A stretch of 64,000 nucleotides of DNA, taken from positions 868,001-932,000 of the forward strand of contig WUJK01000009.1 in the NCBI GenBank assembly GCA_011317545.1, in the 5' to 3' direction. The stretch comes from Coniella vitis. Its lineage: Eukaryota > Ascomycota > Sordariomycetes > Diaporthales > Schizoparmaceae. The translations under genes and the position numbers were made by a program. Shown piece by piece: positions 45,406-57,161 of this stretch (its first letter is position 1; each line of letters starts with the position of its first letter). Under the pieces are notes generated by a model. The model saw nothing but the letters and a program-made list of their open reading frames with translations, had not been told where the DNA came from and ran no database searches.

Positions 45406-46530
45406 ATGCACTTCACTCCCGCCCTCGTCGCCGCAGTGCTCTTTGGCTGCGCAGCCGCCCACCCAGGCCACTCGCTGGCCGAGGAGCTCCAGGAACGCCG
45501 CGACTATCTCGCGACCGCCAAGGTCCGCGACCTGAGCCACTGCGCGGCCAAGCTCAAGGCGCGCGGCCTCGAGGCCCGCAACATTGCGCGGCGCGAGCAG
45601 ACGTTTGCCGCCGCGCAGGCCCGGCGCGGCCTCTCCAAGCGCTCCCTGAGCAGCGTCCTGGCCACCGACCACAATGCCACCGATCTGGGCTACACGGCCA
45701 GCACCGCCGAGGCGACGCTCTTTGCGAGCGCCAACACGAGCTGCGTGCTCACGCCCGACGTCACCCAGGGGCCCTACTACGTCGGCGGCGAGTACATCCG
45801 CCGCAACCTGACCGAGACGCAGGCCGGCGTTGACGCCGTCGTCGACTACCAGGTCATCGACGTCGACACGTGCGAGCCCGTGCCCAACGTGTACGTGGAA
45901 ATGTGGCACGCCAACGCCACGGGCGTCTACTCGGGCATTGTGGCCAACGGCAACGGCAACAGCGCCGACGCGGGCAACATTGACACGACCTTCCTGCGCG
46001 GCATCCAGGAGACCGACGAGGATGGCGTGGCGCAGTTCGACACCATCTTCCCCGGCCACTACACGAGCCGCGCGAACCACATCCACATCCTCGTGCACAC
46101 CAACGTCACCGTGTACGCCAACGGCACCCTCGGCAACACCGTCTCGGCGAGCCACGTCGGCCAGGGCTTCTTCGACCAGACGCTCATCACGGCTGTCGAG
46201 GCGCTGAAGCCGTACTCGACCAACACGCAGGATCTGACGCTGAACACGGACGACAGCATCCTGGCGCAGGAGGCCGCGACGGACGGCGTCGACCCCATCT
46301 TCGAGTACACGTACCTGGGCGACTCGGTGGCCGACGGCCTGCTCGTGTGGCTTGCCTTTGGCATCGACACTTCGGAGAGCTCGACGGTGACGCCTGCTGC
46401 CTTCTACTATGCTTCGGGCGGAGAGACCAACCCCGACTCGGGCAGCGGGGGTGGTGGAAGCTCTGGAGGCTCTGGAGGCTCTGGAGGCTCTGGAGGCCCT
46501 GGAGGTTCTGGAGGCCCCGGCAGTGCTTGA
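45406..46530 (+). CDS. Extracellular intradiol ring-cleavage dioxygenase
   Basis: Non-haem Fe(III) enzyme that opens catechol-type rings between the two hydroxyls; secreted fungal members may act on lignin-derived or tannin-derived aromatics. Single exon, 374 aa. The start at 45406 (MHFTPALVAAVLFG) begins a clear signal peptide ending near AAAHPG. A helical, Lys/Arg-rich pro-like segment follows (about 25-100). The Fe ligands expected from the family are visible: a Tyr in QGPYYVGG (124/125), Tyr219 in FPGHYTSR, His225 and His227 in ANHIHILVH. The last 30 residues are a Gly/Ser repeat (GGSGGSGGSGGPGG), unusual as a tail and probably flexible. Third codon positions are very GC-rich, which creates a long open frame on the opposite strand. 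Confidence 0.92.
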   Translation: MHFTPALVAAVLFGCAAAHPGHSLAEELQERRDYLATAKVRDLSHCAAKLKARGLEARNIARREQTFAAAQARRGLSKRSLSSVLATDHNATDLGYTASTAEATLFASANTSCVLTPDVTQGPYYVGGEYIRRNLTETQAGVDAVVDYQVIDVDTCEPVPNVYVEMWHANATGVYSGIVANGNGNSADAGNIDTTFLRGIQETDEDGVAQFDTIFPGHYTSRANHIHILVHTNVTVYANGTLGNTVSASHVGQGFFDQTLITAVEALKPYSTNTQDLTLNTDDSILAQEAATDGVDPIFEYTYLGDSVADGLLVWLAFGIDTSESSTVTPAAFYYASGGETNPDSGSGGGGSSGGSGGSGGSGGPGGSGGPGSA

Positions 46531-46902
46531 TGTGTCTGAGGCGGTCAAGCGTGTGGTGTCTACCATCGGGATGTGAGCAGATAGTGTCAGCATCCAGCTA
46601 GGCAAAAAGTAAGCAGTTTATGTACATTGTTTCTCAGGGCGCAGTATATATATATATATATATATATATCAATAGTATGCAATCTCATGCTACGATACGG
46701 TCTTCGACTGGTCAATCTGTGTAGGTGACAACTGGTCAAATGTACGCTCTATGTTCGCTCGTATCATGGAACGAGAGTGTTCATACTCGCAGACTCCAGT
46801 GTAACTTTGATCTTGAGGATCCCATATGATTAGACCAACGCAAAAAGCAGAATAGATTCCACCAATCCAATCACTTCCATCACCCGATAGTCACTTAATA
46901 AG
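46531..46902. other. Intergenic: convergent 3' flanks with (TA)n
   Basis: About 370 bp between convergent genes. It contains a TA microsatellite at 46645-46669 and no gene. Confidence 0.55.
46645..46669. repeat. (TA)12 microsatellite
   Basis: Uninterrupted TA repeat in a 3' flank. Confidence 0.85.
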
Positions 46903-47367
46903 CTATTGGCTCTCCGCGGCACCAGCAGCAGCCCCCTGAGCAGCAAACACCTTGCCCATAAACGCCATCATAGTCTGGCTATCAACGAACGACTCAAACT
47001 TCTGCACCAGCTTCCCATCCTCCGTGAACGTCATCTTGTGAACGTACTGGTTCCTGTACGTGGGGTCCGCAAGGCCCGGCACGCCCGCCGCGCCTTCAGC
47101 ATCAAGATAGACCACGGTCTTGAGCTGCGCCTCGTCGACGACCAGGTCGACTTCGGTGACGTGGTAGGACGCGAACAGTGGGAACGTCTGGGCCTGGAAG
47201 TGCGCATAGCCTTCGCCGTCCTTGACGCCCTGGGCGGGCAGTGAGCGCGGGTTGAAGTGCGCGGTGAAGCCCGGCGCCGTGAGCGCCTTGATGGCGGCTG
47301 GGTCGTGGTCGTCGTGGGCTTGGACCCAAGCCCTGGTGGTGTCGATGAGTTGCTGGCGGAGAGGCAT
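46903..47367 (-). CDS. NTF2-like/SnoaL-like small protein
   Basis: Predicted 154-aa protein in one exon with the fold pattern of the SnoaL/NTF2-like cone: an N-terminal helix (LRQQLIDTTRAWVQAHD), the 'D..ALTAPGFTAHFNPRSLP' segment, then alternating strands and a C-terminal helix. This superfamily includes polyketide cyclases, ketosteroid isomerases and non-enzymatic binding proteins, so no reaction can be assigned. I chose the ATG at 47367 (MPLRQQ). An in-frame ATG at 47409 would add 14 polar residues (MTKTKRHSYSSGST). A TATTTAAA box at about 47471-47478 lies 104 bp before the chosen start and 62 bp before the other. The last residues (Ala/Gly-rich) are probably disordered. Confidence 0.75.
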   Translation of the reverse strand: MPLRQQLIDTTRAWVQAHDDHDPAAIKALTAPGFTAHFNPRSLPAQGVKDGEGYAHFQAQTFPLFASYHVTEVDLVVDEAQLKTVVYLDAEGAAGVPGLADPTYRNQYVHKMTFTEDGKLVQKFESFVDSQTMMAFMGKVFAAQGAAAGAAESQ

Positions 47368-49254
47368 TGTGCTGCCAGACGAGTAGCTATGTCTCTTCGT
47401 CTTGGTCAAGTTGAGATGGGCTGTGAGTGTTATACGTGCAACGAGGGTTCAAAGGATGACAAGTAAGGGGTTTAAATACTCTCAGATGGGACTATCCAGA
47501 GGACCCAGGAGACCAAATAGTGGTCCGCTTTCAACAGAGTTCTACAAAAGCAGTGCCAACGGTTACACTTGTCCCTAAATTCTGAATCTATCCGTTTTGA
47601 TGGGCCCGAAGGATGCATTAACGAGGGCATGCAAGTAAGCTCTAAGCCCCAACAGCACAGTGTCCATCAAATCACATTCAAGACCCTCAAGGAATAAGAA
47701 CCAATAGGATAGGATGGTGACCATCAAGCGAAAGTTCAAGACGCATGCAGCAAAGCAACTGGAAAGTCACGGCCTGTTTTGGATTCTGTGTTAGACTAGT
47801 AGACCTTATAAAGCGAGTGCTGTATATAAATGTCAATTGCCGAAGGACTACGAGGCTTCAAGCGACAATACCGCCCTTTTGTGGTTCTCTAATCAATTTA
47901 GGATGTAACAAGAGAATATCGGAGTCATCCATGTACTCGCTCTTGGATTATGTGGTGAATATTCACTGCTTGTCCCGAGATTGTTGGTTCCTGGCGATCC
48001 AACATCATCGCCCAACAAATGTACCGGTGACTTTTGAATAACATGCCCACCCACACTTACGATGCTTTTTCTTTCTTTCTTGAATTCAAGCCTACTCATC
48101 ATATGGTATGTAACTGTGCGTGATACGCATCTGCTGCTCAAGATCTTGCATCGCATCTGCTGCTCTCATCCATTTTGCAACACCGTCAGGCCTGTAGAGC
48201 CATTCAGACTGATCATAGCAACTGACAAGGAAGGATGCCACTCTAGGCGGGCTCAATTCAACCAGAAACCTACATCAATAAACTATTGTCAGTGGCCCTC
48301 TCTGTTGGCGGAAACCGAGATGCACAATCCAACGTCTTGTTGCAAAGTTCATGGGACGAGAGCAACGGTGGGCTTGGACTTGGAAGCTATTGGGCCATAT
48401 GCCTTTGACGGCAACTCGGTCCTCTCTCACAAACTCAATCATGCCATATACTACGTCAGTCTTTCCGAGGAGGCTGAACTTGTCACATTAGTGGTGTGCC
48501 GTGAAAGCTTCGCTGCATGGTCCCTGTTTTTAGGCCGTTTGATTTGACGTCATGTGCCGTTAGCGCGTGCGCCCGCCCGGGCTTTGTAGCAGGCACGCGC
48601 ATGTGAGACTCGGCGCCGGGCTGCCTGGCCAGGCGATACAGGGGCCTGCGTCCTGGCTCCAGCGCTTGTTGGCTAGTAAGCCTCCTTCCACTGTTCACCC
48701 ACCCACACACTCCTCCACATTTGACGATCCTGGCTCGATGCTAAGGCTGACGCTTGCGACACTGCTTCCGTTTCCTCTTGGTAGTTCCTGATTCTTGTCG
48801 ATGCCAGGCTTGCATCCCCGCCTCCTTGCGATATTCCTATAGCTAGTGCGCGTCCTGATTGCTCTCGTTTGTTACTCTCGCCTTCCACCTCGCTCTATAT
48901 CGCCCGGTGACGGTTGGAGGCTACGCATTTGGCCTCGGTGGTCTGATCAAGCGCTTGAGCACCGACGACGACACAGTACCAGTATCCCGAAACTCAACAC
49001 TGTCAGTGCCTCCACAGCACGCCCATAAGATAGCACAGCCCCAGTCCAATCGAATCCAGCAGCTCCTCAGCTCCACCTTCCTTCCCAGTGCGCAGCGAAT
49101 TGACCACCAGCATCAGCACCGCCAACGGCCGCGGTCGTCGAGAAGAGACTCGGCAGCAGATGACAGGCACCTTCTGTCTTCTTCTGTCAGCCGCACCAGC
49201 CAGCCTGTGATACCTGGCACGACCAAAGTTCGTTGGCCTCCACCGCACAGCGCC
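47368..49254. other. Intergenic: divergent upstream region
   Basis: About 1.9 kb between the NTF2-like (-) and phospholipase D (+) genes. A 161-codon frame at 48062-48547 is open but shows no domain or leader features. The phospholipase frame extends upstream to 48859 without family resemblance. No other gene is visible. Confidence 0.5.
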
Positions 49255-52082
49255 ATGGCTCAATCCAGCAGAGACGGTGAGAGCGCCAGCACAAAGGACA
49301 AGCTCAAGCACCCTTTCCACGAGCTCAAGGGAAAACTCGAGGGCACCCATCTCCACGACCTCAAGGTCAACCTGATACACAAGAAGTGAGTGAGAAGGCT
49401 GCCCATTGCCGTTGTAATGGCACCTGCTAACCTTCAGATAGGCATCAAGTCGGAAAGTTGGCTAATTTGGTGAGCATTTGAGTCGGAAACCCGCAGCGTC
49501 ACTGGCTGTGGCGTGCTGACAATACCACCAGTTCAATCCCCAGCATCGCCACGATGAAGCGCACGAAAAGGCGACCGATGAGAAGCGCGAGAAAATCCGC
49601 GAGTCTCATCGTTTCAGCTCCTACTTTCCAGAGCGCGATGGCAACCTGGTCAAGTGGTACGTGGATGGCCGTGACTACTTCTGGGCCGTGTCAGAAGCGC
49701 TCAACAAGGCCAAGGAGGTCATCTACATCGAGGATTGGTGGTTGTCTCCAGAGCTCTTCCTGCGACGGCCGCCCTACTACAACCAGGAATGGAGACTCGA
49801 CCAGGTCCTGAAGCGCCGCGCAGAAGCTGGCGTCAAGATCTTTGTCATTGTGTATCGCGAAGTCGAGGCTGCCATCACCTGCAACTCGGCCCACACCAAG
49901 CACGCTTTGCAGGCCCTGTGCCCCGAGGGCTCGCCAGGGTACGGCAACATCAGGATCATGCGCCACCCAGACCACAACTTCTTGGAGAACGCCGCCGACA
50001 TGACCTTTTACTGGGCGCACCACGAGAAGTTTATTGTTATTGATTATGAACTAGCTTTTATTGGCGGCCTGGATTTGTGTTTTGGTCGTTGGGACAACCA
50101 TCAGCACCAACTGTCGGATTTGCACCCCGAGGGCATTCAGAACGAGATTTGGCCTGGTCAGGACTTCAACAACAACCGTGTCATGGATTTCCAGAATGTG
50201 CAGGACTGGAAGCAGAACGAGCTGAGCAAAGCCGACTATGGCCGCATGCCCTGGCACGACGTTGCCATGGGCGTCATCGGTCCTTGCGTCTACGATATTG
50301 CCGAGCATTTCGTCCTGCGATGGAACTTTATCAAGCGAGACAAGTACAAACGCGATGACCGATTCGACTGGCTGGAGTTGCGCGGGCGCCAAGGCGAGGA
50401 CGAGGACCTCGTTGCTGTACAGCGGCCAAAGCACCCCGTGGGCGAGTACATTTTGCACCCCTACACTCCAATGGAAACCAAGAATCTCAACAACCGCGGG
50501 ACCGTCCACGCCCAAGTTATTCGCTCAAGCGCCGACTGGTCTAGCGGCATCCTCACCGATAACTCGATCCAAAACGCCTACTCCGACATCATCCGCAAGG
50601 CCGAACACTTTGTTTATATCGAAAATCAGTTCTTCATCACCGCCACAGGCGACCAGCAAGCCCCCATTGTCAACACAGTCGGCAGAGCCATTGTGGACGC
50701 CGTGGTGCGTGCAGGCAAGGAAGGCCGCAAATTCCGTGTCATTATTATGATTCCTGCCATCCCTGGGTTTGCAGGCGACCTACGATTGCCCGCGGCTACG
50801 GGCACGAGAGCCATCATGGATTACCAGTACCGGTCGATACTGCGTGGCGAGCATTCGATCTTTGAGCAGGTTCGCAAGGAGGGTGTCGATCCCACGCAGC
50901 ACATCTTTGTTTTCAACCTGCGCAGCTACGACCGCTTGAACAAGACAATTGCCATCAAGAAGCAAGAGGAGCAGTCCGGGCTCAAGTACCAGGATGTGCA
51001 GCGAGCAGAGGCAGAGGAGATTATGGGTAGCGGCATCTACGGATCGACGGATACGGAGGGCAACAAGGATAAGCACATGGGGCAAAAGGGCCTGTTTGGC
51101 ATGTTCAAGTCCAAGAGCGAAAGGCATGCCAAGGAGCTGGCGGACAACATCCGAGACGAACGCAGATCAGACGAGGCTGAGCAGAAGACGGACGTCAAGC
51201 GGCGTTTCGCAGCCGCCATGCAGGAAGGCCAGAGCGAATCCAAGTCGAGCGCCAGTGTTTCTGCTTGTGCCATGGCAGGGACTGGCAAAATCGTCGACGA
51301 GATTTGGGAGGGTGAGCCAGAAGACGAGGTGAATAACTGGATCCAGGAGGAGCTGTATATCCACGCCAAGCTGCTCATTGTCGATGATCGAATCGTCGTC
51401 TGTGGCTCGTCTAACCTGAACGATCGCAGTCAATTGGGCTATCACGACAGTGAACTGAGCATCGTTATGGAGGATACGAACCGCATTCCCAGTACAATGG
51501 ACGGAAAACCATTCGAGGCCGGCTATCACGCGGCTACGCTGCGGAGGTATCTGTGGCGTGAGCACTTGGGTCTGCTCCCGCCGCAGCCTCTGGATGCAAG
51601 CAACGATGTCAATGCCATGCCGCCCCACGAAAATGCCATGAACGACATCTGGGATCACGGCGAGTGGGCTGCGGGATACAAGTTTGTCGAGGATCCTCTG
51701 AGCGACCAGCTTTGGGATACCTGGACGGAACAAGCTACTACGAACACGGTTGTCTTTAGACAGTTGTTCCACGCTGATCCTGATGATCACGGTGAGTTAT
51801 CACAAGTGCAACGACTTGTTGCGTCTGACGAGATAAGCAAGGGTTTTACTAATTCCATGGCATCCAGTCAAAACATTTGATGACTACGACACCTTCCTCC
51901 CACCCAAAAACGTCAAGTCTGGCCACATCTTTGACCGTATGATGGATCCAAAGGAGATCCACGAGAAGCTGGATAAAGTCAAGGGGCACTTGGTCTGGAT
52001 GTCGTTGGATTTCCTCAAAGATGCCAACATGGCAGAGACGGGGTTGCAGGTCAATTATGTCACAGAGAGTGTGTATACCTAA
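49255..52082 (+). CDS. pldA: Phospholipase D (PLD1-type, two HKD motifs)
   Basis: Hydrolyses phosphatidylcholine to phosphatidic acid and choline on membranes. Exons are 49255..49385, 49442..49469 (28 nt), 49532..51791 and 51868..52082, giving 877 aa. The tiny second exon (KHQVGKLANL across its junctions) is required to keep the frame; its acceptor is the second of two AGs (TTCAGATAG), because the first would create a stop. The two catalytic HxKxxxxD motifs are His217-Lys219-Asp224 (HHEKFIVID) and His664-Lys666-Asp671 (IHAKLLIVD), each followed by a Gly-Gly or Gly-Ser-Ser motif. There is no N-terminal PX/PH pair, so this is the shorter PldA-like class of filamentous fungi. A charged, Ala/Glu/Lys-rich insertion at about 500-635 separates the halves. 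Confidence 0.93.
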
Positions 52083-53534
52083 GCGTGCACAGGAGGAGCG
52101 GAATGTCACCGAATTGGATTAAGCCGAGCTGGATACAGGTTGAGATGTGTCCTCGCGACTCCAGATCCCGCCAGAAGGGAGGAGGATTGATACCATCTTG
52201 TTGCTGTATGGATTGGATTAGTGTTAATGAGCATGTTCTTACGAAGGTCCTCTTGTTCACTCTTGCGCTTGATAAACTGCCATAACATGGTCATAGTGCG
52301 TTCCGTTCTGTGTCGTTGTCGACAGGTCTGGCCATGTTGGACGGTGGTACCATATACTGTGTGCTGTAGCTCGGGAAGGAGTCTGTTGCATCTGACCCGT
52401 AATTTCCGGCCCTGACACCCACCTCGCAAATACTATGGCAGGTTCCTGTGTGATGGAACTTTTGGTGGGTCGTGTGATACTGTCCGTCCATCCATCCCCA
52501 TCTGCGAGATCGCCTGCTGCAGTGATCGAGATCTGTGAGATGGCTCTTGGAGGAGGCCTGGTTGTGTGCGGACTTGTGGAATGTAGGACGGGCTACTTGT
52601 GATATTCATTATTGTCTGTAACGACTTGAAACCATTCATTGTTGCTTGAAATGATTTTAGTGGTGAAAAACGGGCCAGTAGTCAGTCATCAGCAAGCCCA
52701 TCTCAAGCTAGCTCATCACCATCTCCTCCAATGGCTCTCAGTATTGCCGAGTTTTGTGCTGTAACCATTGCCCGGTAATCTGTCTTGTCAATACTAACCC
52801 GTCGACTGTTTACCGTGTGGTGAGCACAAAGTATGACCAGTTCTCACTGGTTCATCAAGCCTGGTCCTATTTTGGCCCTTGTGATAGACTGCATCTGCTC
52901 GCGCGGACAGAGCCATACCACCCACCAGTTGGGATTCAGACATGAGACGCGTATGCACTCTCTTCCTCGTTCAACCTGAGTCCAAATTTGTGTGAGCTGA
53001 TGTGTCGAGCTCGGCGTGTTACCTGCACTCTTGCCCGCCGGCCCTGCTCGACACACAGACTCGGCCCTTTCTCATCGGCAGTGAGCTTTTGTATGTTGAC
53101 GTCGATTTGAGCAAGGCGGGTGGGTTGGTTTGTTGGTTGTTGTTCTCAGATTAGGACGATGAGAACGAACAGTATCGGCATTGGTCATACAAGTTGCTGC
53201 CGAGCGGTGTATATAATATAAACGTGCAGAATATGTAGACATTCCAGAACCCATCCAGGCCTTCTGGACGAAATCTGTTTTTTAAGATCGACATTCTTCC
53301 CTTCCCCTCTCCCTAGCCTTGGGTCTTGGAGGTCCTCAACTCGAGTCTTTACTGGTTGCTGACAGAGACCGCGGCTGTTTTAATTCCACGAGAGAGTACA
53401 TTGATTGGTCTTTGATTTCACACTGTCTTGCACAGGGATAAGTTGCACGATATCCGAATCTCTTCACTTGCGCTCCTCTCAGCTAGGCAACCTTTGCTTT
53501 GACTCACTGGCTTCCGAAGACACCCAAGGCAGTC
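52083..53534. other. Intergenic: lipase upstream region
   Basis: About 1.45 kb with no supported gene. A TATA-like TATATAATATAAA lies at about 53209-53221, 310 bp before the lipase ATG. Confidence 0.5.
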
Positions 53535-54259
53535 ATGATCGAGATGCTACTGGCCTGGGCCATCCTGGTGGCGTCGACCGTGACCACTTTCGCGTCCCCG
53601 CTGGCGACGAGCTCAGATGTGCATATCGTCGAGGTTGCAGAGAAGGATGTGGACAGTTCATGGCAGATTGGCGGCGACGACGACGGTATGTATGTATGCT
53701 GCTGAATATGCCTTTCTGGAAGCAACCCTCCACCGTCCAAACAACAAAAGAAGATGACAGAAACAAGAAACAAATTCCACCCTCATCTTCCGCTTTCGTC
53801 TGTGCATAAGAAAGGGGAATCCTGAATCCAATTCTCCACCACTCACTACTCCCAAAAAGTAATACTAACCATGCCATTTCCTACAAGCCACCGGACGCAA
53901 CGGCATCACGGGCGTCACCACCCAAGAAATGCACAACTTTGCGCACTTTGCCCAGTATGCTGGCGCAGCTTACTGTGACCCCGTCGCAGGCAGGCCGGTC
54001 TTTTGCAAAGGTGATATTTGCCCGGCGGGCACTAATGCCAATGCGACTGTCTACTCGGTCTTTCAGTAAGTCCCAGCGAAGCTGCTGTATCGTTTTGCTG
54101 CCTTCACATCCCGTGGACAGTCGTTGGCTATAGCTCGGCACACTCAACACTTTGCACCGAGCCTCATCGTATGCCATCGAGATATTGGCGAGCATAGACC
54201 CCCGCTCCGTGTTCTTGAGCCCCTTGACGACTACACCTTTGCACAGAACTCACCACCAC

Positions 54260-54292
<33 letters not shown>

Positions 54293-55228
54293 AGCGCCAC
54301 TGACACTCTATCCCCCCATCCTCTCAGCGGAATCAACACCGACATCCTCGGCTTCATCGCCATCGACTCGTCAGCCCACGAAATCACCCTCTCCGTCCGC
54401 GGCACCGACTCCCTCGCCAACTGGCTCACCGACGTCATCTGGGCCCGCCAGCCAACCGCCATGTGCACCGGCTGCTGGGCGCACCTGGGCTTCCTCTTTG
54501 CCTTCAGCGAAGTCGCCCCCGCCGTCGACGCGGCCCTCGCCTCCGCCACCAGGCTCTTCCCGGGCTACCGGCTCGCCGTCACGGGCCACTCGCTGGGCGC
54601 CGCCGTTGCGACGCTCCTGGGCCTGCACCTGCGCGAGCAAGGGTACGATCTCGACCTGTACACGTACGGGTCCCCGCGCGTCGGCAACGAGGCCCTCGTG
54701 GCGCACATTGCGCGGCAGCCCGGCCGCGAGTACCGCGTGACGCACAACGCCGACGTCGTCACGCGCCTGCCGCCCATCGACCGCGAGTTCCGGCACACGA
54801 GCCCCGAGTACTGGCTGACACCCGGGCCCGAGACGAGGACCGCGTACCGCGCGGGCGACGTCCAGGTGTGCAAAGGGACGGCGAACGTGGACTGTGCGGC
54901 GGGGGCGCCGTGGTGGGTGGTGGATGTGGCCAGCCATTTGTATTATCTCGTCGCCATCACCCAGTGCGGTGGCGCGGAGCCGCGGTTGGCGGTTGGCAAG
55001 TTGGTTGGGGAATCCGGGTTGGCGATGGAGGAGGAGGATAATGACGGGCAGTCTGTGGCGACCGTACTGACTGTGGGCGAGCCTGTGAATGCTACCACGA
55101 CAACGAATGTCACTGTTGCAGGGCTCAAGCCGACGGTGGCGGACACGCTGGCTATGTACGCCAAATTGGACCAGGAATATGCCTCTGCGCTGGCTGCATC
55201 GGATGTCGAGACAAAGGTTGTGTTCTAG
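53535..55228 (+). CDS. Secreted class 3 (Rhizomucor-type) triacylglycerol lipase/feruloyl-esterase-like
   Basis: Secreted serine esterase of the alpha/beta hydrolase fold, 409 aa. Exons are 53535..53685, 53888..54065 and 54328..55228. The two introns (202 and 262 nt) are longer than usual here, and the second carries an AAGC tandem repeat. The signal peptide is MLLAWAILVASTVTTFA. A pro-like segment precedes the mature domain, which starts near TTQEMHNFAHFAQYAGAAYC. The catalytic triad is Ser198 in GHSLG, Asp252 in NADVVTRLPP and His313 in VASHLYYL. An oxyanion-hole-type RGTDS motif is at about residues 134-138. The C-terminal 75 residues are an acidic, Thr-rich extension not typical of the family. 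The natural ester substrate (fat or feruloyl) is not resolved by sequence. Confidence 0.9.
54262..54292. repeat. (CAAG)n tetranucleotide repeat in the lipase intron
   Basis: About 7.5 tandem copies of CAAG within intron 2. They could vary in number between strains and may explain the long intron. Confidence 0.8.
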
Positions 55229-57161
55229 CTGCGAAGCCCGCAAGGTGTCAGCACTGGATAACCATATAAGCTCTTCTCTCGAAAGCGGGGGAAGAACCCA
55301 AGATGATGGCGCTGAGAGTGATGGTTTGTTAGTCAGAGTCTTGAGCTACAGATATATATTGGTTGGCTTCACGGGCTATCTTGCTGTGAAGGACTTGGCC
55401 ATCCTGTACAGTGAGATTGGCGTCTGCATGGGTCCTTCGGACATGCACGATAACAACTCCAAGCTTCGGTAACAATCCCAGAGGCGTTCGAGAGAGTCCT
55501 AAGCCCGCGATGTGATGGTTTCAATAGCCTTTGGTTGGGCACACAAGCGCACTCTCAACCTCTTGTGGTTCTCCAAGGGGATCCAGCCGTACTTCTCACA
55601 ATATTCATGCCTTATCATCTTTCCTTTCAGCTAGAATTCTCAACTGTGTATACTCATCGTTGTGGGCAACCGAGCCAGAAAAGAAGAAGGAAAAAAGAAA
55701 AAGAAAGAAAAAGAAAAAGACAATCCTCGAGTACGTATCCCAGGTGACTTTAGCCTGGCCTTCGCTGAGGATGAGACGTCGAGTATGTGTGCTGTCCTGC
55801 TTTGCCACAGCCAGTAGCCTTTGGGTCCCATTCATATATGGAAAGACATCTGGTTAGGGCTTTGTATATACGAGCACAGTGATACCAAGACTGCGGAGAA
55901 TAAATGCTCATACCTGAGATTACTTGACGAAACATCCACAGAGTTCCAAGTAACCAAAGGAGGTAAAACGGGCAAAAGAGAATCCCGAGTGACTCTGAAA
56001 ACAGACGAGGAAAAGCCACTTGACATACGCTTGCTGCGACGTAGCCCGCGTCTCAACTGCTTCACCATCAATCTTTCATTCTCCAGAACCCTATCCTGTT
56101 AATCCCCGACTTCTTGCCTAAAGAAACACCCAGCACACGATATGGCGTGATGCAACGGGCATGTTCAATGACGTTCCAACCCCTCCACACCACCCCCCTT
56201 TTTCCTTTCTCCCTTGCAAAGTACGTATATAGTTTCGCAAACCACGATGCGATGCACGCACTACGTACAAAAACACCACTGGACCTTCCGATAACAGCTG
56301 TTTGGAGGGGCGGACGACGCGGCGATTGCGTGATCTCCTCGCCCGATAGCAACATCTTGATAATCTTGCGGTAGCCTGCATCGACAGCGAGTCAAGGCAT
56401 AAAGTGGTGCCCCGTCTTTTGATCGGTATGAGAACCTTGGGCACTCACTGTACATACTACATGCCTTGTAGCCGTGGTATATCCGCGTCCACGAGAACGA
56501 GCAAATGCAAATGCAGCAATCACAACAAGCAAAGAGGACGCGCCAACAGGCAGCCCTCTCTCCAGCACGCCTTGGTACGACGACAATAATAACAATAAGA
56601 ATAAGCAACCAAGAAAAAAGACACGGCTGGTGAGGGACGCCCACGAAACGTGGGATTGACTGCCTTCATCACTTTTAGCGTTGACTATTTTCTGACGCAA
56701 ACACTTGTAGCGGAGCGATCTTGACTTTTCGAGACTTGTGAAACGGGGCCACCCGCCAAAACTCAATGTTGGCAAAAAGGCGCATTTGCTACAGCCACGT
56801 CTATTAGAAATCCATCCCAACCTGTTCAGCCACTAAGGGCGGTGAAATTGCACGCAATCGCTCTCCCGGATGGTGGTGATTGCGCCTCTCGCCATTCACA
56901 CCAAATAGATGTCTTTACCCCGCAATACGCGGATAAGGACGATCTACTCCGGAACCCAACCGTTTATAAAGAGGCGGATGTATTTTTTGGCATAAAGAGG
57001 AAGACGAGCTTTCAGAGTGATTTGAATAGGTTGTAGATCGTGTTACCAGACTCTCTCATCTATTATTCTTTGTTTATGTTGGGGGGCATTCTCAAGTTGG
57101 AAACAAATCGAGCCGAAACAAACAATAGCAGGAAGTTATTCGCTGGAGCAACATAGCAACC
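55229..57161. other. Intergenic: no gene seen
   Basis: About 1.9 kb between the lipase and TauD-type genes, both on the plus strand. It has a purine-rich tract at about 55677-55720 and scattered short frames without support. Confidence 0.5.

Noticed and set aside
45229..46605. 458-codon open frame antisense to the intradiol dioxygenase gene
   Set aside because: Arg/Val/Ala/Gly-rich composition and perfect overlap with a well-supported gene of very high third-position GC; a mirror of codon bias, not a gene.
48062..48547. 161-codon frame between NTF2-like and phospholipase D genes
   Set aside because: Begins with a hydrophobic stretch but otherwise has no protein-like pattern; could not be linked to exons or a known family.
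54371..55243. 290-codon frame antisense to the lipase gene
   Set aside because: Arg/Gly/His-rich shadow of the GC-rich lipase exon.
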